A stretch of 64,000 nucleotides of DNA. Origin: Variovorax boronicumulans. GTDB taxonomy: Bacteria; Pseudomonadota; Gammaproteobacteria; Burkholderiales; Burkholderiaceae_C. The notes under the pieces are model-generated. The model was not told the DNA's origin and searched no databases. It saw nothing but the letters and a program-made list of their open reading frames with translations. Below, piece after piece: positions 24,517 to 33,778 of the stretch; positions within the stretch are counted from its first letter, which is position 1, and the number at the start of each line of letters is the position of its first letter. The position numbers and the translations under genes are program-made. The stretch is taken from contig NZ_JAUSSG010000010.1 of NCBI RefSeq assembly GCF_030812215.1, positions 248,001-312,000 on the forward strand, read 5' to 3'.

Positions 24517-25169
24517 CGGTGACTGCCGCCATGCCCACGCACCCCGCCATCGCGCCCGCCGACATCACCGGATTGCTGCTGGCCGGCGGACGCGGCTCCC
24601 GCATGGGCGGGGTCGACAAGGGCCTGCAGAACTTCAACGGCGTGCCGCTCGCCCTGCATGCGGTGCTGCGCCTGGGCGCGCAGGTCGGCCAGATGCTGAT
24701 CAATGCCAACCGGAACCTGGCGGCCTACGAAGCCTTCGGCGTTCCGGTGCTGACCGACAGCCTGGCGGACTACCCCGGGCCGCTCGCGGGATTTCTCACG
24801 GGGTTCGAGAACTGCGAGACGCCTTTCCTGCTCACCGTGCCTTGCGACACGCCGCGCTTTCCGACCGACCTGGCAGCGCGTCTGGCCGAAGCCCTGGAAG
24901 CCGGCAATGCCGAGATCGCGATGGTCACCGCACCCGATACCGAAGGCGGTACGGCGCCGGTGCTGCGCCCGCAGCCCGTGTTCTGCCTTCTGCGCACCCA
25001 TCTGCACGAAAGCCTGATGCGCTTCACCGAAGCCGGCGGTCGCAAGGTGCAGGCATGGACCGCGCAACACCGCACCGTGTTCGTTCCCTTCGACCGGCCC
25101 GGCGATGCGCCCGACGCCTTCTTCAACGCCAACACGCTCGCCGAATTGCAAGCACTCGAGAATCGATGA
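24513..25169 (+). CDS. mobA: Molybdenum cofactor guanylyltransferase MobA
   Basis: A 218-residue nucleotidyltransferase that links GMP to molybdopterin to form the MGD cofactor. The N-terminal [18 protein letters not shown] motif binds [14 protein letters not shown] and the C-terminal FFNANT are typical. The start overlaps moaA by 4 nt and the stop overlaps moeA by 4 nt. A later ATG (MPTHPA) 18 nt downstream is an alternative start. Confidence 0.95.
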   Translation: MTVTAAMPTHPAIAPADITGLLLAGGRGSRMGGVDKGLQNFNGVPLALHAVLRLGAQVGQMLINANRNLAAYEAFGVPVLTDSLADYPGPLAGFLTGFENCETPFLLTVPCDTPRFPTDLAARLAEALEAGNAEIAMVTAPDTEGGTAPVLRPQPVFCLLRTHLHESLMRFTEAGGRKVQAWTAQHRTVFVPFDRPGDAPDAFFNANTLAELQALENR

Positions 25170-26482
25170 GCAGCCTTGCCGACATCGCCGCCGCTCTGCC
25201 TGGCCATGACACCGACACGCTGAGCGTCGATGCGGTCCAGGTCTCGCTGGCCCAGTTGGTGGCGCCCCTTGCCGTCACACAGCAGGAGAGTGTTTCGCTG
25301 CGCGACGCCCTGGGCCGCGTGCTGGCCGAAGACATCGTCTCGCCCGTGAGCGTGCCGCCGCACGACAACTCGGCAATGGACGGCTATGCCTTCGATGGAG
25401 CGATCCTCCCGACCGACGCCCCCACCGACCATTCCATCAAGCTGCGCGTGGTGGGCACCGCGCTCGCCGGTGCGGCCTGGCGCGGCGCGCTGGCTGCGGG
25501 CGATGCGGTGCGCATCATGACCGGCGCGATGATGCCGGCTGGCCTGGACACCGTGATCCCGCAGGAGTTCTGCCGGGTCGAAGGCGACATCGTGAGCTTC
25601 CCCGACCGGGTGCTGCGCCGCGGCGACAACCGCCGCTTCGCCGGCGAGGACCTGATGAAGGGCCAGCCTGCGCTGAAGCGCGGCGAGCGGCTTTCGCCCG
25701 CCGCCCTCGGCATGGTCGCAAGCCTTGGCCTGGCGGGCGTGCCGGCGTTGCGGAAATTGCGCGTCGCGTACTTCTCGACGGGCGACGAGATCCTCTGCAT
25801 CGGCGAGCCGCCCCGCGAAGGCGCGGTGTACGACAGCAACCGCTACACCGTGTTCGGCCTGCTCGCGCGCCTGGGCTGCGAGGTGATCGACCTCGGCCTC
25901 GTGCACGACGATCCCGCCACGTTGGCGGCAACGTTGAAGCGGGCTGCAAGCGAAGCCGATGCGATCGTCACCAGCGGCGGCGTCAGCGTGGGCGCGGCAG
26001 ACCACACGCGCCAGGTGATGCAGCAGATCGGCGAGATGGCCTTCTGGCACGTCGCGATGCGTCCGGGCCGGCCGCTGGCCGTCGGCCTGATTCCGCGTGA
26101 CGGGGGCGAGGCCAGGAGCCCTGCCGTGCTGTTCGGCCTGCCCGGTAATCCGGTGGCGGTGATGGTCACGTTCCTCGCCTTCGTGCGGCCCGCGCTGCTG
26201 CGCATGATGGGCTGCCACGATGCGGCCTCGGCACCGCCGCCGCTGCTGCGCGCACGCAGCAGCGGCCCCATCCGCAAGAAGCCGGGTCGCACCGAGTACC
26301 AGCGTGGTTTCGTGAAGGCTGTGGCGGGTTCACTGCCCGAGGTCTGCGTCGCGGGCAATCAGGGTTCGGGCGTGCTGAGTTCGATGGTCGAGGCCAACGG
26401 CCTCGTGGTGCTGCATCACGACCAGGGCCACGTCGCCGCCGGCGAAGAAGTCGACGTGATGCTCTTCGAGGGCGTGATCTAG
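25166..26482 (+). CDS. moeA: Molybdopterin molybdenumtransferase MoeA
   Basis: A 438-residue enzyme that inserts molybdate into adenylylated molybdopterin. Visible hallmarks are [11 protein letters not shown] near the N-terminus, [24 protein letters not shown] and FGLPGNPVA, in the usual four-domain order. Translation is coupled to mobA through an ATGA overlap. It is convergent with the formamidase-type gene, with 4 nt between them. Confidence 0.96.
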   Translation: MSSLADIAAALPGHDTDTLSVDAVQVSLAQLVAPLAVTQQESVSLRDALGRVLAEDIVSPVSVPPHDNSAMDGYAFDGAILPTDAPTDHSIKLRVVGTALAGAAWRGALAAGDAVRIMTGAMMPAGLDTVIPQEFCRVEGDIVSFPDRVLRRGDNRRFAGEDLMKGQPALKRGERLSPAALGMVASLGLAGVPALRKLRVAYFSTGDEILCIGEPPREGAVYDSNRYTVFGLLARLGCEVIDLGLVHDDPATLAATLKRAASEADAIVTSGGVSVGAADHTRQVMQQIGEMAFWHVAMRPGRPLAVGLIPRDGGEARSPAVLFGLPGNPVAVMVTFLAFVRPALLRMMGCHDAASAPPPLLRARSSGPIRKKPGRTEYQRGFVKAVAGSLPEVCVAGNQGSGVLSSMVEANGLVVLHHDQGHVAAGEEVDVMLFEGVI

Positions 26483-26486
26483 CGGT

Positions 26487-27476
26487 TCAGGGCGCCAGGT
26501 ACTGTTTCGAGATGCCTGCGCCCACCGTGTATTTCGGGTCCACGAAGTTACCGAGCCGCACCTTGCCGCACTGGCTCAGCATCATGTAGGCGTCCCAGCG
26601 GTCGTAGCCGTACGACGCCTCCATCCAGAGAATGAGTTCCTTGTAGGCGATGCGGGTCGCGTCCTCCAGCGGACGGGCGCTGCCGATCGCCATGATCATG
26701 TCCTCGGTCTCCAGCCGCGGCCATTCGAGCCTCCAGCCCTTGATGAGATCAACGCGGATCGTCGTGAGGCTCGGGTACTCCACCGCCGTGCCGCACACCT
26801 CGCCATCGCCCTGGCAGGCGTGCGCATCGCCGATGAAGAGGCGCCCGCCGGCCGTGCGCACCGGCAGGTAGGTGATGCTGCCGGGCCCCATGTCGGGCAG
26901 GTCCATGTTGCCGCCGTGCTGGTCGGGCGTGAGGCTGTTGATCGAGTCGATCTCGGGCGAGCAGCTGAGCGTGCCGATGTGCGGCCTGTAGGGCAAGGTG
27001 ACGCGCTTGCTCCAGTAGACGCCCTCTTCATCGACGTCGATCTTGCGCACTGTCTCGGGCAGCGGCTGGTTCAGCAGCGCGGTGAAGGCCGTGCCGCTGA
27101 GCGCGCCGAAGTCCGGGATCATGCAGCAGGTGCCGCGCGGATTGGGCCCGCGCGGCGCCATCGATTCGATGTGCACCGCGACCGTGTCGCCGGGCTCGGC
27201 GCCCTCGATCATGATCGGCCCGTTCTGCGGATTCACGAAGGGCATGGTCAGCACCTTCGAAGGCAGGTCCTGCTCGGTCTTCACCTTTCCGTCGAAGGCG
27301 TCACGCGTCTCCACCACGATGCGGTCGCCGGGCTTCACCGTCAGTACAGGCTCGGTGTAGGGGCCGATGGTGAAGTGAAATTTTCCCTGCTTCGCCTCGG
27401 TGAGTTCGTGCGTGTCCACGCTGCGCCCGCGGCCGAGGCCTCGGGTGTGCATGATCGATTGGTCGAGCCAGTTCAT
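26487..27476 (-). CDS. fmdA: Acetamidase/formamidase family protein (FmdA-like)
   Basis: A 329-residue cytoplasmic amidohydrolase that releases ammonia from formamide or acetamide. Family features are the N-terminal TIGPYTEPVLTVKPGDRIVVET, GAEPGDTVAVHI, the long HIGT...GGNMD segment and GDAHACQGDGEVCG, whose His/Cys/Asp residues surround the zinc site. A ribosome site (AAGGAG) precedes the start. It is the last gene of the amide operon, 26 nt after the LivF/UrtE-like ATPase, an arrangement like the fmd cluster of methylotrophs. Confidence 0.9.
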   Translation of the reverse strand: MNWLDQSIMHTRGLGRGRSVDTHELTEAKQGKFHFTIGPYTEPVLTVKPGDRIVVETRDAFDGKVKTEQDLPSKVLTMPFVNPQNGPIMIEGAEPGDTVAVHIESMAPRGPNPRGTCCMIPDFGALSGTAFTALLNQPLPETVRKIDVDEEGVYWSKRVTLPYRPHIGTLSCSPEIDSINSLTPDQHGGNMDLPDMGPGSITYLPVRTAGGRLFIGDAHACQGDGEVCGTAVEYPSLTTIRVDLIKGWRLEWPRLETEDMIMAIGSARPLEDATRIAYKELILWMEASYGYDRWDAYMMLSQCGKVRLGNFVDPKYTVGAGISKQYLAP

Positions 27477-27502
27477 CGGGTCTTCTCCTTGGTGGGTTTT
27501 GT

Positions 27503-28213
27503 TCAGAGCATCAGGTGGGCGCGCACTGCCTGCGCGTTCATCTGGCCGGGCTCGATGCGCCCGACGATGCGGCCCTTCTCCATGACGTAGGCGCGCTCGC
27601 CCACGTCCAGGATCGTGTCGAGGTTCTGCTCCACGAAAAGAATGGTGGTCCCGAGGTCGCGCCGGATCGCGCGCAGCACGTCGCAGATGAGCTGCACGAT
27701 CGAGGGCTGGATGCCCTCGGAGGGCTCGTCCAGCAGCATCAGCGCCGGGTTGCCCACCAGCGCGCGGCCGATGGCCAGTTGCTGCTGCTCGCCGCCGGAC
27801 ATGGTGCCGGCCTGCTGGTTGCGGCGCTCCGCCAGCCGCGGGAAATACTGGTAGACCAGGTCGGGCTGCTTCTTGCCCCGCGGGCCGCCGACCAGTTCGC
27901 CCACCATCAGGTTCTCGGCCACCGTCATGCGCGCGAACACCTCGCGGCCCTGCGGCACATAGCCGATGCCCAGGCGCGCGCGCGCATCGCTGGAGAGCGC
28001 CGCGATGTCCTGCCCCTGCAGCCGCACGCTGCCCCCGCGCGTGCGCAGGAGGCCCATCAGGCAGCGCATGGTGGTCGTCTTGCCGACGCCGTTGCGGCCG
28101 ATGAGGCTCACGATCTCGCCCTTGCGCACCTTCATGTCCACGCCCTGCAGGATCGGCGTGGCGCCGTAGCTCGCCTGCACGCCCTGCAGCTCAAGGATCG
28201 TCTCAATGGTCAT
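27503..28213 (-). CDS. ABC transporter ATP-binding protein, UrtE/LivF-like
   Basis: A 236-residue ATPase with Walker A (GRNGVGKTT), signature MSGGEQQQLAIGRAL and Walker B LMLLDEPSEG. LDEPSEGIQPSIV is a mark of the urea/branched-chain amino-acid HAAT subfamily (UrtE, LivF). It powers uptake with the UrtD-like partner, whose gene overlaps its start by 11 nt. Its company of amidases and formamidase favours amide or urea substrates over amino acids. Confidence 0.92.
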   Translation of the reverse strand: MTIETILELQGVQASYGATPILQGVDMKVRKGEIVSLIGRNGVGKTTTMRCLMGLLRTRGGSVRLQGQDIAALSSDARARLGIGYVPQGREVFARMTVAENLMVGELVGGPRGKKQPDLVYQYFPRLAERRNQQAGTMSGGEQQQLAIGRALVGNPALMLLDEPSEGIQPSIVQLICDVLRAIRRDLGTTILFVEQNLDTILDVGERAYVMEKGRIVGRIEPGQMNAQAVRAHLML

Positions 28214-28925
28214 GCGTCTTTCCCAAATAGATCTCGGCCACGCGCGGATCCGCGATGATTTCGCCGATCGAGCCTTCGGCGAACACCTTGCCGAAGTGCA
28301 GCACCGTCACGCGTTGCGCGATCTGGCGGATGAAGGCCATGTCGTGCTCGACGACCAGCACCGTCATGCCTTCGGCGTTGAGCTTCTGGATCAGTTCGCC
28401 GGTCTTGAAGGTTTCCTCGGGCGAGAGGCCCGCGGTGGGCTCGTCCATGAGCAGCAGCACCGGTTTGAGCGCGAGCGCCATGCCGATCTCCAACCACTGC
28501 TGCTGGCCATGGGCCAACTCGCCCGCGAGCTTGGTGGCGTCCCCTGCGAGGTCGAGCAGTTCGAGCAGCCGGTCCTCCTCGCGCTGGAGGTCCGCCAGGC
28601 GCGTGTGGTGCTGCAGCGCGATGTGGATGTTCTGCCGCACCGGCAACTCCCTGAACACGCTGGGCGCCTGCATCTTGATGCTCATGCCCTGTTGCACGCG
28701 CCGGAACGGACGCTCGCGTGTCACGTCGCGCCCCTGGAACGCGATGCTTCCCTCCGAGGCCTCGTGCGTGCCCACGATGAGTTTGAACAGCGTGCTCTTG
28801 CCCGCGCCGTTGGGCCCGATGAGGCAATGGATCTCGCCCTGGCGCACCGACAGGTCGACTTCCGACACCGCCGCATGGCCGCCGAAGCGCTTGGACAGCG
28901 CCCGTGTCTCGAGCAAGGCGTTCAT
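28203..28925 (-). CDS. ABC transporter ATP-binding protein, UrtD/LivG-like
   Basis: A 240-residue ATPase. Walker A is GPNGAGKST, the signature is the UrtD-type LAHGQQQWLEIGMAL in place of LSGGQ, and Walker B is LLLMDEPTAG. The HGQQQWLEIG form is seen in urea/amide transporters and separates it from LivG. The start overlaps the LivM-like permease by 4 nt and the end overlaps the UrtE-like gene. It forms the heterodimeric motor of the importer. Confidence 0.92.
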   Translation of the reverse strand: MNALLETRALSKRFGGHAAVSEVDLSVRQGEIHCLIGPNGAGKSTLFKLIVGTHEASEGSIAFQGRDVTRERPFRRVQQGMSIKMQAPSVFRELPVRQNIHIALQHHTRLADLQREEDRLLELLDLAGDATKLAGELAHGQQQWLEIGMALALKPVLLLMDEPTAGLSPEETFKTGELIQKLNAEGMTVLVVEHDMAFIRQIAQRVTVLHFGKVFAEGSIGEIIADPRVAEIYLGKTHDH

Positions 28926-30004
28926 GCGCGCGCCTCCTCTTGCACCGTGGGCGCCGCGGGTTCCTTGGACGAACGGCGGCGCCCGAAGAGCCGCCGCACC
29001 GCCTGCACCACGCCAATGACGAAGCCCTGCGGCGCCACCATCACCGTGCACAGCAGCATCGCGCCCATCAGCAGCAGCGCCGCCTGCTGGCTGTAGACCG
29101 TGATCGCCTGGAAGGCCCAGAGCACAAGGAACGAGCCCACCAGCGTGGCGGTGATGTCGCCCCGGCCCGAGAACGCGACCCACACGATCGGCATCGCCGC
29201 CGCAGGCAGCCCCACGCTGGCCGGCGTGATGAACTGGCCCCACGAGGTGTAGAGCACGCCGCTCAGCCCCGCGAGCGTGGAGCCGATCACGAAGGTGGCG
29301 AGCTGGTATTTGCGCACGTCGTAGCCGAGCAGTTCGGCGCGCTGCGGGTCTTCGCGCACCGCGACGATCACGTTGCCGAAACGGGAGTTCAGCATCATGC
29401 GAAGGCCCAGGTACACCACCAGGATCAGGCCCACCACCAGGTAGTACAGCGCGATGCCGTCGAACACCAGCGGGTCGTCGCCGAACCACGGAATGTTCAG
29501 CGGCGCCATGTCCTTCATGCCGTTGAAGCCGTTCAGCCGCGCACTGCCGATGTGCCATTCGGGCCCGGCCGTCTGCCCGAGAAAGAAGGCCAGCACCAGC
29601 GTGGCCGACAGCGTGACGATGCCGAAGAACACGCCGCCCACCCGCCCCCAGATCATGAAGTAGCCCAGCACCGCCGCGGCCACCGCCGCCAGGCACAGCG
29701 CGATCGCCAGCGCGAGGAAGGTGGTGCCCGCGTCGCCGCCGAGGTTGACCGCGGCCACGCCGTAGCCGTAGCCCGCGATGCCGAAGAAGAAGGTCTGCCC
29801 GAACGACAGCATGCCGCCGTAGCCCCAGACCAGGCACAGGCCCATGGCCATGAACACCCAGGTCAGGAGGTAGGCCATGTTGCCCACGTCGTAGCCGTCG
29901 GCGAAGGCCGGGTACAACAGCACGGCCGCGAGCACCGCGATGAAGGGAAGCCAGAAGACGCGCGTGGCACCCAGCGTCTGCGGGCCGTTGATGAGTTGGA
30001 ACAT
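28922..30004 (-). CDS. Branched-chain/urea-type ABC permease, LivM/UrtC-like
   Basis: A 360-residue membrane permease with about ten segments. The YGGMLSFGQTFFFGIAGYG motif is characteristic of LivM/UrtC, and REDPQRAELLGYDV is the coupling segment that contacts the ATPases. A basic, hydrophilic C-terminal tail (RRLFGRRRSSKEP) is cytoplasmic. The start at 30004 is 20 nt after the LivH-like gene. Confidence 0.92.
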   Translation of the reverse strand: MFQLINGPQTLGATRVFWLPFIAVLAAVLLYPAFADGYDVGNMAYLLTWVFMAMGLCLVWGYGGMLSFGQTFFFGIAGYGYGVAAVNLGGDAGTTFLALAIALCLAAVAAAVLGYFMIWGRVGGVFFGIVTLSATLVLAFFLGQTAGPEWHIGSARLNGFNGMKDMAPLNIPWFGDDPLVFDGIALYYLVVGLILVVYLGLRMMLNSRFGNVIVAVREDPQRAELLGYDVRKYQLATFVIGSTLAGLSGVLYTSWGQFITPASVGLPAAAMPIVWVAFSGRGDITATLVGSFLVLWAFQAITVYSQQAALLLMGAMLLCTVMVAPQGFVIGVVQAVRRLFGRRRSSKEPAAPTVQEEARA

Positions 30005-30024
30005 TCGTGTGACTCCGTGGGGGT

Positions 30025-30891
30025 TCAGCGCGTCTTGCGGGCCAGCCATCCGGACACGCCTTCGGGCAGGATGCGGATCACCACGATCACGGCGAGCAGC
30101 ATGCCGATCTGCCCCACGATCTGCCCTCCCCAGCCGTTCAGGCCGGTGCGGATGACCGCGAGCAGCATGCCCGCCGGCGCGGTGCCCAGCAGCACGTTGG
30201 CGCCGCCCACCACCACCGTGACGAAGGCCTCGACCAGGAAGGCCGCGCCCATCGTGGGAATCAGCGTCATCGTGGGCGCATAGAGCGCGCCGCACAGCCC
30301 CGCCAGCGCCGCGCCGATGCCGAAGCTCAGCGCATACACACGCCCCACGCGCACGCCCGTGGCCTGCGCGATCGATGCGTTCTGCATCGTGGCGCGCGCA
30401 TGCACGCCGAAGCGCGTGCGCATGAAGATGAAGTAGATGCCGCCCAGCACTGCCACCGCCGCTGCAAACAGCACCATGCGGTAGACCGAGAAGGTGTAGT
30501 CGCCCACCACGAAACTGCCCTCGGGCGTGCCCACGCCGGTGAGCGTGGAGCCGAAGACCAGCAACATGCCCTGCGTCACGATGAGGCTCAGGCCCCAGGT
30601 GGCGAGCAGCGAATCGAGCGGCCTCTTGTAGAGCTTGCGCACCAGGCTCCACTCCACGGCCGCGCCGATCAGCCCGGCGGCCAGCGTGCCGCACAGCTGC
30701 GCGAGCGGCAGCGGAAAGCCCGCATGCACGAGGCCCACGGTGACGTAGGCGCCGCACATGATGAATTCGCCATGCGCCATGTTGATCACGCCCATCATCC
30801 CGAACACGATGGCCAGGCCGGCCGCCGAGAGGATGAGGAACGCGAACACGTCGGCGAACTGGTAGAAGAACGAGAAGATTTCGGCGAACAC
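30025..30891 (-). CDS. Branched-chain/urea-type ABC permease, LivH/UrtB-like
   Basis: A 288-residue permease with about eight membrane segments. GMMGVINMAHGEFIMCGAY is the LivH/UrtB hallmark, and MQNASIAQATGV is the ATPase-coupling loop. GTG at 30891 is chosen because GGGAG lies 7 nt upstream and the extra N-terminal frame is Arg-rich and unlike protein. It follows the substrate-binding protein gene by 49 nt and pairs with the LivM/UrtC-like subunit. Confidence 0.9.
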   Translation of the reverse strand: MFAEIFSFFYQFADVFAFLILSAAGLAIVFGMMGVINMAHGEFIMCGAYVTVGLVHAGFPLPLAQLCGTLAAGLIGAAVEWSLVRKLYKRPLDSLLATWGLSLIVTQGMLLVFGSTLTGVGTPEGSFVVGDYTFSVYRMVLFAAAVAVLGGIYFIFMRTRFGVHARATMQNASIAQATGVRVGRVYALSFGIGAALAGLCGALYAPTMTLIPTMGAAFLVEAFVTVVVGGANVLLGTAPAGMLLAVIRTGLNGWGGQIVGQIGMLLAVIVVIRILPEGVSGWLARKTR

Positions 30892-30940
30892 CGCTGCTCC
30901 CTGCTGGACCGGTCGATCGGATGGGTCGAGGCGCGATGCG

Positions 30941-32173
30941 TCAGAGCTTCTTGGGCAGGTCCGACGGCGTGTACTGCTTGCGGTCGTTCTTCTTGGTGAG
31001 GTCGCAGCCGATCTTGCCAAGCCAGTACGGCTGGATCGTTCCGTAGTCCTTGAGCACCTTCACGTTGTGCTTCTCGTCCACCGCGATCAGGCGCATCTCG
31101 TGCGAGGCGTGCTGGCTCTTGGGGTCGATGCAGACCTTGCCCTCGGCCGCCTCGATGCAGGCCTCGCCGGCCGCGATCACCTTGCGAATGTCCGCCAGCT
31201 TGGTCGACTTGGCCTTCTCGACCATCGTCTTGTACATGTAGAGCGCGTTGTAGGCGTTGTAGCCCATGTCGTTGATGTAGGGCTCGTTCGGGAACTTGGC
31301 ATGCCAGCGCTTCTTGAAGTCGTTGGCCGCGGGCGTGTCGACTTCCTCGAACCAGTTGGCCGTGGCGTGCATGCGGTTGAGCGCGGGCGGCGCGAAGCGC
31401 TTGTGCTCGAAGCCCAGCATGACCTTCACCGACGAGCCCATCGGCAGGTTCAGCTTGGCGGCGGCGGCCTGCTCGAAGAACGAGTCCTGCGCGGCGCCCA
31501 CGTTGAGCATCAAGAGCCAGTCGGGCTTGGCCTTCTGGATGTTCTGGATGGTCTGCGCGAACTGCGAGACGCCCAGCGGAATGAACTCTTCGCCGACCAC
31601 CGTGCCGCCCACGTCTTTCAGGATCGTGCGGTTCCATTCGGCGGAGATCTGCCCGAAGTTGTAGTCGGCCGCGACCACGTACACCTTCTTGCCGAACTTC
31701 TCGACCATGTACGGAATGAGCGTGGAGAACTGCTGCTCGGGCACCGCGCCCATGCTGATCATGTTCGCATCGCACACGCCGCCTTCGTACTGGTTGGTAT
31801 AGAAGTACGGCGTCTGCGTGCGGTCGACGATCGGCCGCACCGCCTCGCGCGAGGCCGAGGTGATGCCGCCGATCAGCACGTCGACCTTGTCCTTGCTCAG
31901 GAGGCGCCGCGTGAACTCCTGGTAGCGCGCGTTGTCGCCCTGCGGATCCAGGTGGATGAGTTCGATCTGCCGGCCCAGGATGCCGCCGGCCTTGTTGATT
32001 TCTTCCACCGCCAGTTGCGAGCCGTTCAGCTTGGGCTTGCCCAGCACGGCGAGGTCGCCCGAGACGTCTTCCATCAGGCCGACCTTCAACGGCTCGGCAG
32101 CCAGGGCCGCGGTTGCGGCGGTGGCCAGCACCATCGTGCAGCCCAGGGAGAAAAGCGCGTGACGTAGTTTCAT
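30941..32173 (-). CDS. Periplasmic substrate-binding protein for urea/short-chain amides (UrtA/FmdD/AmiC-like)
   Basis: A 410-residue type I periplasmic binding protein with a signal peptide (about residues 1-25, ALAA). Its sequence runs KVGLMEDVSGDLAVLGKP, then QLAVEEINKAGGILGRQIELI, in the pattern of the UrtA/AmiC group, with LIGGITSASREAV in the binding cleft. Paired Cys near the C-terminus (EACIEAAEGKVC) probably form a disulfide. It is the specificity component of the importer encoded downstream. Confidence 0.92.
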   Translation of the reverse strand: MKLRHALFSLGCTMVLATAATAALAAEPLKVGLMEDVSGDLAVLGKPKLNGSQLAVEEINKAGGILGRQIELIHLDPQGDNARYQEFTRRLLSKDKVDVLIGGITSASREAVRPIVDRTQTPYFYTNQYEGGVCDANMISMGAVPEQQFSTLIPYMVEKFGKKVYVVAADYNFGQISAEWNRTILKDVGGTVVGEEFIPLGVSQFAQTIQNIQKAKPDWLLMLNVGAAQDSFFEQAAAAKLNLPMGSSVKVMLGFEHKRFAPPALNRMHATANWFEEVDTPAANDFKKRWHAKFPNEPYINDMGYNAYNALYMYKTMVEKAKSTKLADIRKVIAAGEACIEAAEGKVCIDPKSQHASHEMRLIAVDEKHNVKVLKDYGTIQPYWLGKIGCDLTKKNDRKQYTPSDLPKKL

Positions 32174-32223
32174 GGTGATGTGCTTTCAGACAGGGAAAAA
32201 AGGAAAAGGAAAGTGGCCGCGGC

Positions 32224-33624
32224 TCAGAGCGCCGGGTGCCGGCGGTGCCAGTCGGTGACCTCTTGGAAGGCCGCGCCCGCGCGCACCAGCAGCGCCTCGT
32301 CGAAATGCCGCGCGACGAACTGGAACGCCACCGGCATGCCGCCCGCGGTGAAGCCGCCGGGCAGCGTGATGGTCGGGCTGCCGGTCATGTCGAACGGGCA
32401 GGTGTAGCGCAGCATCGCGGCCATGAGGTCGGCATCGACGCCCATCTGCGCCATGCGCTCCATGGTCGGCGAGGCGATGCCCGTGGCGGGGATCAGCAGC
32501 AGGTCGATGTCCTCGAACATCGCGCGCACCTTGCCGCTGAAGTCGTGGCGGCGCAGAACGATCTTCTGGTAGTCCACGCCGCGCTGCGCGAGGCCCAGCT
32601 CGATGAGGCCCGCGACTGCCGGACCGTACATGTCCTTGCGCGACGGATAGGTCTTCTCGTGCACCACGGCGGCCTCGATGCCGCACAGCGGGAACCAGTC
32701 CTCGATGGCCTGCGCGGGATCGGGAAAGCGCACCTCGCGCAGATCGCCGCCGAGGGTGCGCACCGCGGCAATGGCGGCCTCCAGCACCTCGCGCGTGGGT
32801 GCGTCGACGCCCTCGGTCGCCCAGCGCATGTCGATGCCGATGCGCAGGCCGGCGATGCCCTTGTCCAGATCGGCGAGGTAGTCGGGCACCGGCGCGAGGC
32901 TGGCCGTCGGGTCGTTCACGTCGGCGCCGGCAATGGCACCGAGCATTGCGCCCGCATCGGCCGCGCTGCGCGTCATGGGGCCGATGTGGTCCAGCGTCGC
33001 GGCCAGTTCGAAGGCGCCGTAGCGGCTCACGCGGCCCCAGGTGGGCTTGAGGCCCGTGAGGCCGTTGGCAGCCGAGGGAAAGCGGATCGAACCGCCGGTG
33101 TCGGTGCCCAGCGAGCCGTAGCACAGGCCCGCCGCGGTCGCGACGCCCGAGCCGCTGGACGACACGCCCGGCCAGTGCGCCGCGTTCCACGGATTGACCG
33201 GCGGCGAGACCGAGGGATGGTGGTCCGCATACGCGCTTTCGGTGAGCTGCAGTTTGCCGAGGATGACGGCGCCCGCCTCGCGCAGCTTGCGCACCACGGT
33301 GCCGTCGACGGTCGGCACGAAGTCCTTGTAGAGCGTCATGCCGGCGGCGGTCGGCACGCCCTCGGTCCAGCACAGGTCCTTGATGGCGATCGGCACGCCG
33401 TGCAGCGGGCCGCGGATCTCGCCCCTGGCGATTTCCGCTTCGGCGCGCGCCGCCTCGGCGAGCGCGGAATCCCCGAGCACCCGCACATAGCTCTTGAGCT
33501 TTCCGTCGAGCGCACCGATGCGTTCGAGTTGCGCCTTCGTCACCTCCACGGGCGACAGTTCCCTGGCCTGGATGCGGCGGCCGACTTCCAGAAGTTCGAG
33601 GTAGTGCAGATCGTTGTCGGGCAT
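32224..33624 (-). CDS. Amidase-signature family enzyme, first copy
   Basis: A 466-residue amide hydrolase with the Ser-cisSer-Lys triad K82 (AIKDL), S155 (GVSSSGSG) and S179 (GTDTGGSIR). The substrate amide is unknown. It lies between the binding-protein gene (50 nt downstream) and the second amidase, from which a 154-bp gap separates it. That gap carries one of two copies of an AraC-box-like element, so this gene probably begins its own transcript that includes the transporter. Confidence 0.9.
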   Translation of the reverse strand: MPDNDLHYLELLEVGRRIQARELSPVEVTKAQLERIGALDGKLKSYVRVLGDSALAEAARAEAEIARGEIRGPLHGVPIAIKDLCWTEGVPTAAGMTLYKDFVPTVDGTVVRKLREAGAVILGKLQLTESAYADHHPSVSPPVNPWNAAHWPGVSSSGSGVATAAGLCYGSLGTDTGGSIRFPSAANGLTGLKPTWGRVSRYGAFELAATLDHIGPMTRSAADAGAMLGAIAGADVNDPTASLAPVPDYLADLDKGIAGLRIGIDMRWATEGVDAPTREVLEAAIAAVRTLGGDLREVRFPDPAQAIEDWFPLCGIEAAVVHEKTYPSRKDMYGPAVAGLIELGLAQRGVDYQKIVLRRHDFSGKVRAMFEDIDLLLIPATGIASPTMERMAQMGVDADLMAAMLRYTCPFDMTGSPTITLPGGFTAGGMPVAFQFVARHFDEALLVRAGAAFQEVTDWHRRHPAL

Positions 33625-33723
33625 GGCTGGGAGACTCCGTTTCGTTGTGGATCGGGGCGAGGAACAGGCTTGTCTGAAGCTGCCCACCGAAGGTATTGAA
33701 GGTATCGAAGGGCCGCCGCGAAC

Positions 33724-33763
33724 GCTTGGCTCGCAGCGCCATTGCGATGTGCTGGACCGGCCA
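33724..33763 (-). promoter_or_regulatory. AraC-type box upstream of the first amidase, copy A
   Basis: A 40-bp element, 30/40 identical to the element at 35474-35513. On the minus strand it reads TGGC-N18-TGGC followed by GCCAAGC. Direct TGGC half-sites two helical turns apart are typical of AraC-family binding sites. It ends 100 bp before the amidase start codon. Confidence 0.55.
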
Positions 33764-33778
33764 GCGACGCTTTTTCTT

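Noticed and set aside
33690-33712. GAAGGTATT/GAAGGTATC tandem repeat as a CRISPR or VNTR start
   Set aside because: Only two short units; no further copies.
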